Assembly (NCBI GenBank): GCA_030374765.1
Contig: JARGXX010000071.1
Location: forward strand, 1,922,001 to 1,986,000
From: Agarophyton chilense
Lineage: Eukaryota > Rhodophyta > Florideophyceae > Gracilariales > Gracilariaceae
Direction: 5' to 3'
DNA length: 64,000 nt
Below the pieces are notes generated by a model that was not told where the DNA came from, did no database searches, and saw nothing but the letters and a program-made list of their open reading frames with translations. The translations under genes were made by a program, and so were the position numbers. Position 1 is the stretch's first letter. The number at the start of each line of letters is the position of its first letter. This document shows, piece after piece, positions 21,177 through 33,047 of the stretch.

Positions 21177-22675
21177 CTAGTGGCTTATACAAGCAACAAG
21201 ACACAGAACGTCCTTAGTTTTCCCTGAATAATGAAGACGTCCAAGAGTTGCGTCGGAAGGCAGAATGCCGGCCAGAAAGCATGAGAACACATCATACAGT
21301 ACTTCCTTCACGAGTTTATCCACCACCAGTTGCCCTTCTCTGAGTCCTATGGAATCTCGGAACCTGATCCGTTTTTCCGAGATTCTGGCAGGCATCGGAG
21401 GCATATTAGCATTTTCATGCTCAAGTTTCATGCGCACTTTCATCCGTGTTTGCTTTTGATGTTTGTCCAGCTCTTCCGATGAGGTGGATCGTTTTTGAAA
21501 GTTGTGAAGGACATCATCTCCCTCCGAACCAAGCGTAGTATCACTCCCAGAATCTCCGTCGTGGCCCTTGCTCTGAGCTTCGCTTACTTTGTGTACAACA
21601 TTATTGTACAGTTTCTAATCTGTCTTCCCAGCACCCGTAGACAGTTTTTCATAATCAAAACTCTTCTAATCTCCCTCTTCCACGTGTGATGTGCTCCTAT
21701 TGACGTCCATGGGGCAATAATTCGCATGCTCAATTCTTTCAGTCACCCGCGCATTCACCTCACTCACATCCACCTTATTTTCATTTTCCACAAGCACTCT
21801 GCCTTGCACACTTCTCTCAATGAATGAGTTATTCCGACCTGCCACAATTCTTTCATCCATCGCGTTTGCGCTTCCTTTCGTGTCACATGACCATGCTTCT
21901 TTATCCGAACCCAATTGCTTCACACGTTCCAATACCATAAGCCTGATGGGTTTGGGAAAATCAGAACGTTGCAGAAGCGGATTCCGCAACTTCATCAATC
22001 TTGTCCGGGCCTCCTCTCGAGACTGAAAGTAATTATCATGATGATGAAGACGATTCGCAGCAAGCATCTTTTCTGTCACTCTGTTCGTCTTAAAGAATGG
22101 AGAAGCCAGGAACACCAGTAGTATGCGGCTATTTAAAGCGGACCATTGGTAACGCTCGGAAAGAGCCCCGTTATAACCAGAATTGTAACTTTCTGTTAAT
22201 GAGAAGCCTCTATCAGCAGCAAACTCAGTAGCCAGAGCCAATAAATAGAAACCGCAACTGAACCCTTCGTAATGTCGTTTGTAACCCTGCGTGTCAAGTA
22301 TGTAGTTCTTGTTGGACACTACAGCACAGACCTTACTTTGCAAAATCGCATATTCAAACGCCTCCCTAAAAAATTCCATTACATCCTTAGAATACAAACT
22401 CGGTAAACTGTCTCCAAAATAGACCTTCGGCTTTTGTCGACGAGCACGAGAAGATCGAATATAACGAATCCCTGAAAAAACTCCCCAATGGTTTCTATGA
22501 TACTAAAGGGCACGAAAACGGTATTAATACGACTAACATTTCCACTTACATTGACATTAAAACACTTCTTCAAATTTTCAAAAGGGGACCGTTTCAATCG
22601 ACTTTGATATCCAGACAGAGCCACCCCTGTCTCGCACGAGCAAAAACAGACCCCAGGCATCGGCTTCATATCCAA
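21177..22675 (-). pseudogene. Ulp1/C48-like cysteine protease gene, broken
   Basis: The upstream frame (22675 to about 22500) ends in VFVPFSI. After a one-base shift near 22500 the sequence continues NHWGVFSG, KVYFGDSLPS and then EGFSCGFYLLAL. That is the H-W, D-S-L, Gln (at LDTQGYK) and Cys-Gly order of Ulp1-type (C48) proteases. The same frame runs on to 21177 across two TAG codons (directly after HVEEGD near 21666 and about 60 bp further) into an acidic and Lys-rich C-terminal part. C48 domains occur in SUMO proteases and in proteins carried by Mutator-like and other DNA transposons; which applies here is not decidable. No transposase was found next to it. Confidence 0.5.
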
Positions 22676-23579
22676 TAACGCTGACTTTATTAAATCGGAA
22701 CAAGCATAGATCCGAGTAGCGAGCTGTGGACAAGAGAAATTGGTTGTTGTTGTTGATTATCAGCTCGAATAATATTTTACAAATGGTTGTGTATTGGTAA
22801 GCATCTTTCTGCTGTGTTTGTGATGATCACTCCAGCATGAACTGCTAAGTCATTATAAAACTTTCTACACATTTTGATGATTTGGCATCATTATCACGAG
22901 AAAGAATAAAATGAAGACGTACGTCGTCGAACGCGTTTGAAAAAGCATCTTCTTTACGTTTATGTCAGTTAAATTCCGTTAGAACGGGCTTTTAGTAAAA
23001 CAGTTCTTACATTGACTCACAGACATGATAAGTAGCACTAAAAGAGATGGGGAAGAAACAATCGGAGACCGAAGGCGATCTTTCCAATTGACGTCGTTGA
23101 TGATATCGAAAGTGCCGTGTTGACTCGTGGATCGGCAAAAATCCTTCACCTCTCGGTTTGGAAAGCGCGCTCTTTCCTCTATGTTGCCTTGGCTTCCGAC
23201 AATTGGGTCGATGTTAAACCCCATTCCGCCATTGGGGTAGGAGCTACCTACCTCTGCGGTGCTATTTAGCACGGCACTGGATGTTGAACCCCGGCTTCTG
23301 ATCGGCCAAGGGTCTGACTTCAGCGACGTCCTGTCAATTCGGCATTTTCCACCACCAGTCGTTTGCACACAGCCCAACTCCCACGCGCTATTATTCCGTG
23401 CGGCGCAGCGCTCTTCTCATCCACGACCTCAACTTTACCCAACCCTCTGCCTCCTACCCGGGTTCACCCTTGTGCTCCTGTCAATGGCAAATCTGCCAGC
23501 GCCATGCCTCACACTTCTCTCATCGCCGCTTAAAATTGCGGCGTACCATGCGAACCGCCGCCTCCCTGGCACAGCCTCC
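22676..23579. other. No gene seen
   Basis: Short unrelated open frames only, including a 132-codon minus-strand frame (22979-23377) without recognisable features. Confidence 0.4.
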
Positions 23580-24250
23580 GGCTATGAGCTCCGCGATCAG
23601 ATCAGCCAGGGCACCTGCGACCATATCTCCCGCGCCTGGTGCGGTCAAATCGATAAGGAGGTCGCCAACAAGGTCATCGAGCTAGAGTGGTTGCAGGCAT
23701 CTCGGTAGTACATCATATGCGAGATTCACCACATGAGTCTTTTCATTCACCCCAACGTCGTCGACTTTTTAACCGCCTTCGTGAAGACCGCCGACCTCTG
23801 GATTTTAATGCAGCTTTTGACAGGCAGCTCTGTCAACGACCTCATGGCTCTCATGTACACCGATAGGCTCAAGGCGTCACTTGCAGTATATGTTTTGCAC
23901 TGCGCGTCAAAAGCGTTAGAGTATTTGTATGGCAACGGCCAGATGCACAACTACGTCAATACAGCCAACCTTTTTCTATACTCCCAAGTTTATGAAGCTT
24001 TCGAACTACAGAGTGATCGGCTGGATGGTTGATAGCGTCTGGGATAGAAAGACACGCCAGACGTTTGTGGGTACTTCCTGCTGGATGCCTCCAGAGGATG
24101 TGGAAGAAGTTAAAGGTTATGATTACAACGCCGAATCTTGGTCACTGAAAACCACCGCCCTCGAGATGGCCAGGGACCTATGCCATACTACAACAAACCA
24201 CTCATGAAACTGTTGTTTCTTACTCTGCAAAACCCATCAACTAGATGCTC
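23580..24250 (+). pseudogene. STE20/OSR1-SPAK-like kinase pseudogene
   Basis: Successive frames give a degenerate kinase in the correct order. The Gly-loop region is YELRDQISQG, with VANKVIELEWL where the AIK-lysine strand belongs. Then come IHPNVVDFLTAFV and LWILMQLLTGSS (hinge and linker), ALEYLYGNGQMHNYV where YLHxNGxIHRDLK is expected, TFVGTSCWMPPEDVEEVKGY (activation segment, TFVGTPCWMAPE in active members) and YYNKPLMKLLFLTLQN. The closest family I know with this wording is OSR1/SPAK/Fray. The HRD Asp and DFG are missing, there is a TAG at 23706 and at least two frame changes, so it is dead. Confidence 0.75.
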
Positions 24251-25205
24251 ACTCCAGCCCCCTTCCCGTTCGCCGCCGCGCACGCCCGACGCGCCCACCT
24301 CTGCGCCTCGTTCGCTACCGCCACCACCGCCGCCTTCGTCACTGAATACTCTCCTGCGCCCCATTACTAGCCCCGGTGTAAATGAAGACTTTTTAATCGC
24401 ATTAATTATCGGAGATTAGTGTGAATGTAGTTGGAGTTGATCTTTATCCGAAATCGGTACATACTGCGAACTAGAAAACAAATATAAATCGTCTAAAGGA
24501 TTGTGTTTTATTCTGTGAGAATGATGATAAGCTGAATGGAAGAACGTATGAAGTCATCGCCGCCAATTTGTTAGCTATACCACTCAATTTCCTTGCACCA
24601 AAGCTGTCGTAATGACCATCAAGCCATCACATATCTTCTTTAACCCACTTTACACGCTTATTCTCGCTGCAATCTTAATCATTCCAAAAATAGATCTCGC
24701 TAAGGAAACAATGACTAGTTTAGTCTAATGCACTCTAGCATCGTTGCATTATGAAGATATTCACGCCAGGGTTCTCTAGCTTGATGGAGTGAGCTACGTT
24801 GGGGACTTGCAAGTGTGGCCTATCACACCAAGACGACCGGCACTCAGAATTCATTTACATTAAAGTTAGGTGAGTTGGCAAGGGAAGTCATGTTGGTAAG
24901 GATTGTTTATCTAATTCACCACAAGCGCAAGAGGAAGCGCACGACAAGTAAACAAGGTTTATGATTCTATACAGCGAACTCCAAGGGCAATAATCTAAAT
25001 AGTTATTAATACGAGTCTTGCTGATCTTTCTGATTACGAAACCACTTGAACATATTCAGCAATACCTGGTGGCTGTTATCTAGCATATGGAGCAGCGCCT
25101 AGTCGTTCAGCAGTCGCGTTCGTTTGATTTTGCTTTATGTGTCGATCAAGTAATGGCCATGCTTTAATTCCTTCTCTACGTCATCAATTAGTACATCTTT
25201 TTCCC
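24251..25205. other. No gene seen
   Basis: A Pro-rich frame trails the kinase pseudogene to 24419; the rest is AT-rich with stops in all frames. Confidence 0.4.
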
Positions 25206-26553
25206 TTATCCTCGTGCCCAAAGATATCTTCCTCTCATTGGCCATGTGCTCTCGTAAAAGTTGGTTCTGTTCCTCCAGCATGAAGTTGGAATGCTCGATC
25301 TTCTTTGACACTTCAGCAATCTGGTAGCTATTACTGCTACTTCTTTTTCCGAAACTTCTCCTTGGTTGAGATTATGAATAGTAAATATTCCCGCCCAACG
25401 CCCCCTGTCCAATCTCTTCTCGTCCTTCTCAATTATCTTCGAGGCATTCACTGCCAGCTCCTCTATTTCATTTGGTGTGCTAATATCACAAACATGAAAG
25501 AATATCAGAGCTTGCTTGAATTCTACGGTAAGCTGTACGTTCGCTTTCAATGACAGGAAGTTGTATATTCCAGAGAAATCATTCTGAACCGACTTAGACG
25601 ATTTTGTCCTGATTACTGTGAACCCATGCTTGGCGCCGTTGAACTCATTGTCCAACACCACAGCATCACAAAAGCAAAGAGGCCTCGAGTTAGACATAAT
25701 CGCTTCAAAGCGTCCAGTAGAATCCTTTTTAGAATCCACGTTGTCTTCAGTGAAACGACTTATCAAAACTTTCCACAACGAGTCTCGCGAAACATAACAG
25801 TCCAATTTAGCAACAGTCAACGTCTTTCTGACGGCATGTGATAATTCAAGTTTTGCTTGTTGGTCGTCACGCAATATTACGCACAAGCCCCCAAATTCAT
25901 TCAAACAATGGAGAAGGAGTCTGTGAGGTTTGTTCGCCATCCGTCAGAGAGCTCCCAGCCTCTGATGGGTTTTTTGGAAGCATTCTTCGCTCTTGTAGGA
26001 TTTCTGAAACTTTTCGATAGTCCGTGAAGTGTAGTGTTTCCATTAACTCATCGACCACTGGCAGGTCAATCAATAAATCAATAATTGCAATTTCCACCCT
26101 CTCCAAGCTAAGGAAGTCATCTCGCCGTTCTTTGTTGCGACTTATGCAGTGAAAAAAATTTAGGCCACGAAAACCTTCAGTATGAAGGAATAGCAGGAGT
26201 TGGGGGAGTAGTTCCGTCCTCGTTTTGTTACGAATGACGAGATTCCAAGCATTGGATATTCCCTTCAAATCCTTGATTTTCTTCGAGAGAAAGAAATAAT
26301 GCATTCTTTTCATTCTTTCGGCCTCCCTTAACGATGGTTTATTGTACGGCTAAACCGTGTCGGCGGAGCAAGGGGCCGAAGTTGATTCAGTAGGACTAGG
26401 TGTTGGTTCGTAAAACCCCAAGCTCTCGGAAGGGTTGGGTATGTCAAAAGCGACCTCCAAAGAAGCACTAGCAGGAACTAGAGAACTTTGCAGATGTTTT
26501 CCTGGGCTCTGTCGCATGGTAAAATCAGTTGTGGTTACATCGCTTGTATTCAT
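25206..26553 (-). pseudogene. Unrecognised gene with one stop and one frameshift
   Basis: From ATG at 26553 the frame runs through 26350, hits one TAG, continues in the same frame (PYNKPSLREAERM, then MKRMHYFFLSKKIKDLKG) to 25897. The coding trend then moves to a second frame (25940-25206; NEFGGLCVILRDDQQAK, FKQALIFFHVCDIST, GRWAGIFTIHNLN). Total about 440 codons. The first 65 residues are Ser/Thr/Pro rich, the rest looks like a globular alpha/beta protein. No family recognised. An undetected intron could explain the frame change, but the TAG suggests decay. Confidence 0.4.
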
Positions 26554-26595
26554 GGCATGTGACTATTTTCGGATAATGAGAGTGTGCGCAACGGC

Positions 26596-26615
26596 GAGAG
26601 AGAGAGAGAGAGAGG
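26596..26615 (+). repeat. (GA)n microsatellite
   Basis: An uninterrupted GA dinucleotide run of about ten units. Confidence 0.9.
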
Positions 26616-27483
26616 CGTGATAGTGTGCGCAAAGGAGATGTTGGCGGGGAGAGTTATCTTGTTGGCCGAGTTGCAGTGCAGCGAAAGAGTTTGTACAAAG
26701 ATATTTTACGCTCGAATGCACATCGAGCTGCATATAGGAACGGTTTCTGTTTTGTTGGTGGAAAACCAGAATACCCAATACGAACAACGAACGTTACATA
26801 TATCTGCGAAGCTTTATACCTTCATTTTCAAGAATGAACACAAATGGAGCGCTTTTTGAACTTGTAGTTCCATATACCTGCCAATATACGCAGAGTAGAG
26901 CTTTAGTCAGACTCTCAACACCCTTTAACACATCGAAGCGAATCAAAATGCTTCGGGGCCGTCTCCTTTCCGATGTGGAAAAGGCCCAATTGTAGCTCAT
27001 GCTGCACATGGCAGGTCCCACAAAGAAATTGACAACAAACAGAAACGACACCCCAATACCGTACAGAAATTTTTAATGCGGCCAAAAAAGTCTCAGCAGA
27101 AAAAATGGAAGGCAAGGAACCAGAAGATTACCGACAAAACCAAACGAACAATCATTCGGGAGATCGTGCTGCACCAATTTGGTGCCACTGAAGTTCAAAA
27201 AATATGACTTTACGACGCATTCAACAGATACTTCAAGAAATGCCGTATCTTAAGTACTAGAAGATGATGTCCGGACCATATATGAACTGTGGTCTCAAAA
27301 AGAAAAGACTAATGTGAGCCAAAGAAAAGCTCTGTTGTAACTCTATCAAGTGGAAGAAAGTTATATTTTTGGATGAGAAAAAGTTCAATCTTGATGATCC
27401 TGATGGTTTAGCATCGTACTGGCATGACCTGAGCAATGAACCTGAGAACCTGAGATTTTTCTAAACTTGTTCAGGGAAGTGGA

Positions 27484-27656
27484 TGTTGGCAGTAGTGACT
27501 TCCATGGAGGAAGCCGTTCACTCGGTCTTGTCCTTTACTTATAGTGGTGCTCCTGTGCACGGTTTGTCTACTGATATCGGAGGGAAACTAATCGATAACG
27601 CCCGAGGGTGACGATGCTTACTTGGCCTACCGATCTTACTTGGCCTACCGATAACA
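27484..27656 (-). repeat. C2 3' LTR
   Basis: 173 bp, identical to 31747-31919 by eye. Confidence 0.93.
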
Positions 27657-27668
27657 TTCCCCCTTAGG

Positions 27669-28283
27669 TCAAGGCGTGCAAGAAATGGATGAAATTGAAT
27701 GGAGCCCCATCATAGCTCTCAGCGTTGCGAGTTTAGATCCATAAACCGGCTTTATCAGTGGGTCTGACACGTTGTGCTCGCTAGGGACAAAGTGAAATTC
27801 CACCAGTCCTTTCTTCGTGTAATCGCGTACGGCCATTGTCGAAACGTCGATGTGCTTATTCTTGTCTGTCAGCTGGTCTTCTCTAGTCATGGTTAATGCG
27901 CGTGTGTTGTCCCCAAGGATCTCTATGGTGTCTTGGGGTGCGCCCATGTCGTTCATGGCTTTCTTCAACCACAGAGCTTCACGTGCTGCGTTGCATTCCG
28001 CAATGACTTCAGCTTCGGCGGTGCTCAAAGCTACGACGCTCTGTTTCTGTGAGCGCCAAGACACCGCTCCACTCCCGAGCAAGAAGACGTAGGCACCAGT
28101 TGACTTTCGGTCCGAATGCTTCGGAGCCCAATCGCTGTCACAGTATCCCATCACACTGTGTGTACCACTCGTTCCACTTGAGCAATACTGAATACCGTAG
28201 TCCGTGGTTCCCTTCAGGTATCTCAGCACACACTTTGCCAACTCCCAGTGTGCCTCGGAGTAGGCGTGCATGAAACGCAAAAA
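27669..28283 (-). pseudogene. C2 RNase H end of pol
   Basis: Starts after a one-base shift in an A/T run near 28276-28285. It contains LRYLKGTTDYGIQYC, then GYCDSDWAPKHSDRKSTGAY, ALSTAEAEVIAECNAAREAL (catalytic Glu region) and HIDVSTMAVRDY, the standard copia RNase H sequence series. It was continuous with the RT frame upstream. Confidence 0.9.
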
Positions 28284-31257
28284 AGAAAGAAAACGAGAAC
28301 TGGATGTCAGGGCGTCTGCCATTGGCCAAGTATGACAGAGCTCCCACGAGCTCATGGAAGGGAACTTTCGGATTGTTCCCTGGTGGGAGGGTTAGATTGG
28401 CAGATGCTAAAATGGGAGCACCGGATGATTTGCACTCGTTCATCGAGAACTTTTTCAGAATGTCCTTGACGTACTGTCGCTGAGTAATTGTGGCCATGCG
28501 GTTCCGGGTGTCCAAAAGCACTTCAATGCCGAGAAAATGTCTAACTTGGCCGAGATCCCGAACTTCAAACCTCGGAGAAAGTTTGGAGACCAACCACGAG
28601 TGTCCTTCGTTTCCCTTGCAGGCGGTTAGTAGATCATCCACATATACAAGAACGTAGAGTTTTCCAAACTCGGCTTTCTCGGTCACAAAAAGGCTGGGGT
28701 CCGACTTCCCCTTCGTAAAGCCGATGTCTTCAAGAACCGTCGAGAATACCATATAGAATGCTCTTGCCGCCTGTTTTAAACCATACAGGGATTTGAGCAG
28801 CTTCCAGACTGTTCCCGGGGCATTCCCAAATTCTTTCTTGAGTTCATCAGGTAGCTGCGGCGGTTTCACGTAAATCTCCTCTTCTAGGTCTCCGTAGAGA
28901 AACGTAGTCTTAATATCGATGTGCCTTAACTCGAGATTGGCATTGACAGCGTGTGCGACAAGAATCCGGAAGGTTGATAGTCGGGAAACTGGTGCGAAGA
29001 CCTCCGAGAAGTTTATGCCGTACTTCTGTTTGAATCCTTTAGCTACGAACCTTGCCTTATATCTCATGATCTCGCCCTTTTCGTTGCGCTTTATGTCGAA
29101 TGTCCATTTAGACGGAATGGATTCAGCATGTTCTGGTAACCGTTCCTCGGTAAATACATTTCGCTGCGTTAGGGACTGCAGTTCTGATTTCATTGTGTCA
29201 ATCCACTTGGCCCGGTCTTTGCCTTCCATGGCCTCGTGAGCGGTGGCTGCTGCAGCACGTGATGTTTTTGCAATGTGATCTATGGTCAGGAATGCAAGAG
29301 CGCTATAACTCGACATCCAAGGCAGCGCGTTTCGTGCCTTCTCGGTTGGCTTTCTTTTACGTCCACTCCGTCGTGTTGTCTCTGCCGGGGTTTCGTTTTC
29401 ACTGACTGTGTGAGGTGCTGACTCCGGTAACTCTTCAGCGATTTCACCGTTTCCTATGTCACTGGCGGTGTTAAAGTCGGCTTCAATAATGTCTACCAAC
29501 TCATTGCTGTGCACCTCCTCTTCTGCCTCTCTCGGGTGTTGTTTCTCGCTTTCGTCGAAGCGTACGTCATGGGATGTGTATATTCTGTTTCTTTCTGGCA
29601 CATACACACGGTAGCCTGAGGGTCCGTATCCGACTAGTACCCCATTCCAAACCTTCCCGTCGAATTTCGTTCGGCGTTGATTCGGTGGGCGCATGATGTA
29701 CGCCTTACAGCCGAAGACTTTTAAGTTGGAAAGATTTGGTCGAGTTCCCGTGAGAGCCTCGTGTGGTGTTCGGTTCTTGTACTTGGGGTGAGTGGACTTT
29801 GTGAGACACCGGTTTCGAACGTAATTGGCGGTGCGCAATGCTTCTTCCCAAAGTTTTTTCGAGTTCTTTAAGTTGGGGTTCCTCTTTTCTAGATCATGCA
29901 CGGCTGCTCTTGCCATTTGAACGATTTTTCGGTTTAGCCGCTCGGCCCTTCCATTAGACTCTGGTGAATATGGGGCAGTGACCTCATGCTTTATTTGGCG
30001 TCTGGCCAGCTTTGCTTCCACTTCTTTGCTGATGAACTCTCCACCTCTATCCGTGCGGATTTTTTGTATCTTTTGCACCTTTTTACCTGTGGTGGCTTCA
30101 ATGTCAGTGAGGAATTCATCGATGCGGGTTGCGACATGGTTCTTTTTCTTTAACGGAAGAATCCAAGATGCCCCGGTGGCGTCGTCGAGCGCAGCCAGGT
30201 TGTATATGTTTCCTTTCAGCGATGGGGGCGATATTTCCCCGATGAGGTCCATATGCACAAGTTCGAGTGGTGAGTTATGTCGGAATTCGACAGGTTTATG
30301 GCTCTTCTTTGTGGCCTTTCCGTGCTCGCACGACTCACAGGCCTGTTCCTCTGGTTTCTTATTTAGGTCTTCAAGGCCAAGTGCGGCCTCTTCGCAGATC
30401 ATCTTCTCGATGATTGGTGAGCTGATGTGGCACATTCGAGAGTGCATTAGGTTCATATTCATTGTCATCAATGCGTTCGGAGCGTCTCTGTGTCGCAAGC
30501 TCTCAATAAATGCAACATTCACCCCCACAGATGATCTGCGCATCACATTGGTGTTGTCCTTAGCAACAATTATCTCGTTTGTGTATGGGGGTAGAGAGAT
30601 AAAATATCCCTTTCTGGTCAGCACGGTTGTTGACATAAGATTTGTACGTAGGTTTGGGACAAAGGACACGTTCTGTAACACGATGTCGTGTTGGGCATTG
30701 TCTATGATAGATGTTAGTTTGACGTCTCCTTTGCCCTTCACAGCCAAAGATGTCTTTTTGTCTGCCGTTCCTACTGACGTTTCACAAGTTGCCGGTTTGA
30801 AGTTCTCTAGGATGCTCTTCATTGGCGTCATGTGCTCCCTAGCGCAGCTGTCTAAAAACCATGTACTTCCGTTCGTGGGACCGCCGAGAAAGTCACTTTT
30901 CGTCAACATTGCGAATGTTCCAGTGTTGTTTCCACCCTGCCCATCGTGTTCGCCGCCTTTTTTGTTGCGTGGATTATGCCAACAGTCTCTTCTCATGTGC
31001 CCACGTTTACCACATTGGTGACATATGATTTCCTGTAATCTTCTCTTTCTTCCGGTGCCTGTGCGGTCGTTGTTCCGGCGTGTGAAAAAGGATGTCTTTG
31101 TGCTGCTGCTGTCCTCAGATTTTCTTGCCTTGAGTTCTTGTTCCTTCTGCTGGAGTCTTGTGAAAACCTCTAGAAAATCTGGCATTTCATCTCTGGTTAT
31201 ATAAGAGTCTCTCATCGCCGAATACTCTTCTGGTAGTCCAGCCATTATTGCCTCACA
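28284..31257 (-). pseudogene. C2 gag C-term, protease, integrase and reverse transcriptase
   Basis: About 990 codons. Zinc knuckle CHQCGKRGHMRRDC; protease motif WFLDSCAREHMTP, where the usual DSG is DSC; integrase zinc finger around CESCEHGK; integrase core with MDLIGEI, RTDRGGEFIS and PESNGRAERLN; RT with FAPVSRLSTFRIL and VYVDDLLTA. All D,D,E and YVDD residues are present. It joins gag upstream through a one-base shift in an A-run near 31258 and RNase H downstream through the shift near 28280. Confidence 0.92.
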
Positions 31258-31690
31258 TTTTTCGTCGTTTTGTTAACACCTTCCCAGCCCGCGCCATATT
31301 GGTTTCAATTACCGCGATACGATCAGCATACGCCTGGATTGATTCGTCTTCTTCCAGTCGCATTTGGTTCATTTTGATTCGCATCGTGTACAGCGCTGCT
31401 CTATTTCGCGCCTCTTACTTCTGTTTCAAGGTGTTCCACATTTCTTGAGCAGTGTTCATTCCCATGATGACCGGCTTTGCCTTAGATTCAATCGTGCACA
31501 GGATCCTGGCCATTGCTTGGTTGTTCTTTTTGTTCCACTCTTTGAAAGCCTTTTTGCTCTCCGGTGGTACCTCTTCACCGCTGACATACTGCCACAGATC
31601 TTCCCCGATAAGAAGAGGCTTCATCTGACTTTCCCACTCCACATAGTTGCTATCTTTCAGGAGGATGAGTGGGTACTTGTAGCTACTCAT
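31258..31690 (-). pseudogene. C2 gag N-terminal part
   Basis: ATG at 31690, then a copia gag N-terminus (PLILLKDSNYVEWESQMKPL, the LxGxNYxxWxxxM pattern). TAA at 31415-31417 interrupts; the frame continues EARNRAALYTMRI and AYADRIAVIE to the shift near 31258. The zinc knuckle lies in the next piece. Confidence 0.88.
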
Positions 31691-31728
31691 TTTCTTTTAT
31701 CGTTACTGGGATATGTTGGAGTTCTCAA

Positions 31729-31744
31729 GGCTGGGCCCATAACC
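31729..31744 (-). other. C2 primer-binding site, half-tRNA initiator Met
   Basis: Two bases inside the 5' LTR the minus strand reads GGTTATGGGCCCAGCC, complementary to the anticodon-arm half of initiator tRNA-Met, as in Drosophila copia. Confidence 0.88.
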
Positions 31745-31746
31745 GA

Positions 31747-31919
31747 TGTTGGCAGTAGTGACTTCCATGGAGGAAGCCGTTCACTCGGTCTTGTCCTTTA
31801 CTTATAGTGGTGCTCCTGTGCACGGTTTGTCTACTGATATCGGAGGGAAACTAATCGATAACGCCCGAGGGTGACGATGCTTACTTGGCCTACCGATCTT
31901 ACTTGGCCTACCGATAACA
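31747..31919 (-). repeat. C2 5' LTR
   Basis: 173 bp, partner of 27484-27656. Confidence 0.93.
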
Positions 31920-32381
31920 GTGAATCGATGATGATTTGGGGATGCATTTTCGTACTATGGAGCAGGAGCAGTAACGAGTTTTAATGGTTTTGTTAATGCG
32001 ACAAGGTAAACTGAATTTCTGAATAAGGATTTACTTCCGTACGCTGCGGAGACTCCAGGGGAACAGTGGAAGTTTATGCACGATGGCGCGAGTCTACATC
32101 GTGCAAATCTTACAAAAAAGTGGTTGAAGGTTCATAATGTGAACGTTCTGGACTGACCAGAAAAGAGCCCAGACTTAAATGTTATAGAAAATGTCTGGGC
32201 TTGGCTTGCTAGGAATGTCTATAAAAATAAAAAACAGTTTGAGACGATCGAGGAATTGGCGAACACTTTGGAAAATGTGTGGAATCAACTACCAGATCTT
32301 TTGGTGCAGAACTTGTAAAAGTCAATTCCGGAACGTCTGACTACTGTAGTGGAGAAGAAGGGTGGAATGACTGGCTATTAG

Positions 32382-33047
32382 GCATTTGCAGACCCTATCA
32401 AACTATGTTTGCTGCTATAAACTTTCGCTGAAGTATATATATTTCGTTTTGTTTTTGTTGTATCTGCGTGAATGTAGTTTGCGTCGTGTATTGTGCGTGT
32501 ATCAGGCGATAATATTGCTCCGACGAAGTGCAAAGCCGAAAGCACTTGTGTGCTAAATGCTGTTTTGCACACTGAACGAGCAATTGGCCTGGCGAGGTTA
32601 CAATATTTCGCAGAGTGTAGGAGCCTTGTCTCCCCACAGAAGAATAAACCCCATCGTTCTTGCATTTTTTATCCCGTCTGTTACACGTGCTCAGAAGAAC
32701 GATTTTTGCTATACGACTGCTTGTCGCCCGCTAAATATTACTTGTCTGTTTCACGGAACTTACGATTTTCCTTTGCAAGGAAACGACGAAGAAAACTTGT
32801 GCAAATATATAATTCTGACTAAACTGCAGGGGTACACCACAGTAGCAGCGAACATATTTGTGGGAAACGGTATCATCGAAGAGATATGAGCGTTGCTATT
32901 CCACCGATCTTGTAGGTCTAGCGTAATTATTATTAATCAACTTCACTTGTATTGCAATGTTCAGAAGCGTACTTTGATGTGCAAAAACTTTGTGCCTCTG
33001 GTCTTCTGGACGAAAAAAAATCGAGATCCGTCACCTATCCACGACGA
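32382..33047. other. No gene seen
   Basis: Right flank of the mariner relic and the 3' side of the next gene; only short frames. Confidence 0.4.

Larger units (their letters stand above)
27484..31919 (-). mobile_element. Ty1/copia retrotransposon C2, young
   Basis: Two 173-bp LTRs (27484-27656, 31747-31919) look identical base for base, begin TGTT and end AACA, and contain an internal direct repeat (CTTACTTGGCCTACCGAT twice). Minus-strand order: LTR, half-tRNA primer site, gag, protease, integrase, RT, RNase H, purine tract (AAGGGGGAA, 27657-27665), LTR. Flanks GTGGA and GTGAA are a target duplication with one mismatch; using GTGAA restores the mariner frame across the site. Despite identical LTRs the coding region has one stop and two one-base shifts. 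Confidence 0.93.
27074..32381 (+). pseudogene. Tc1/mariner transposase, split by copia C2
   Basis: Left part 27074-27483 gives an N-terminal helix-turn-helix-like stretch (QKITDKTKRTIIREIV) and the first catalytic Asp (FLDEKKFNLDDPDG, then YWHDLSNEPE). Right part 31924-32381 gives SMMIWGCIF, MHDGASLHRANLTKKWL (second Asp) and SPDLNVIENVWAWLARNVY (Glu), ending in TAG at 32379-32381. The Asp-to-Glu spacing fits DD34E Tc1-type transposases. There are several stops and frame changes besides the C2 insertion. I saw no convincing terminal inverted repeats. Confidence 0.85.
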
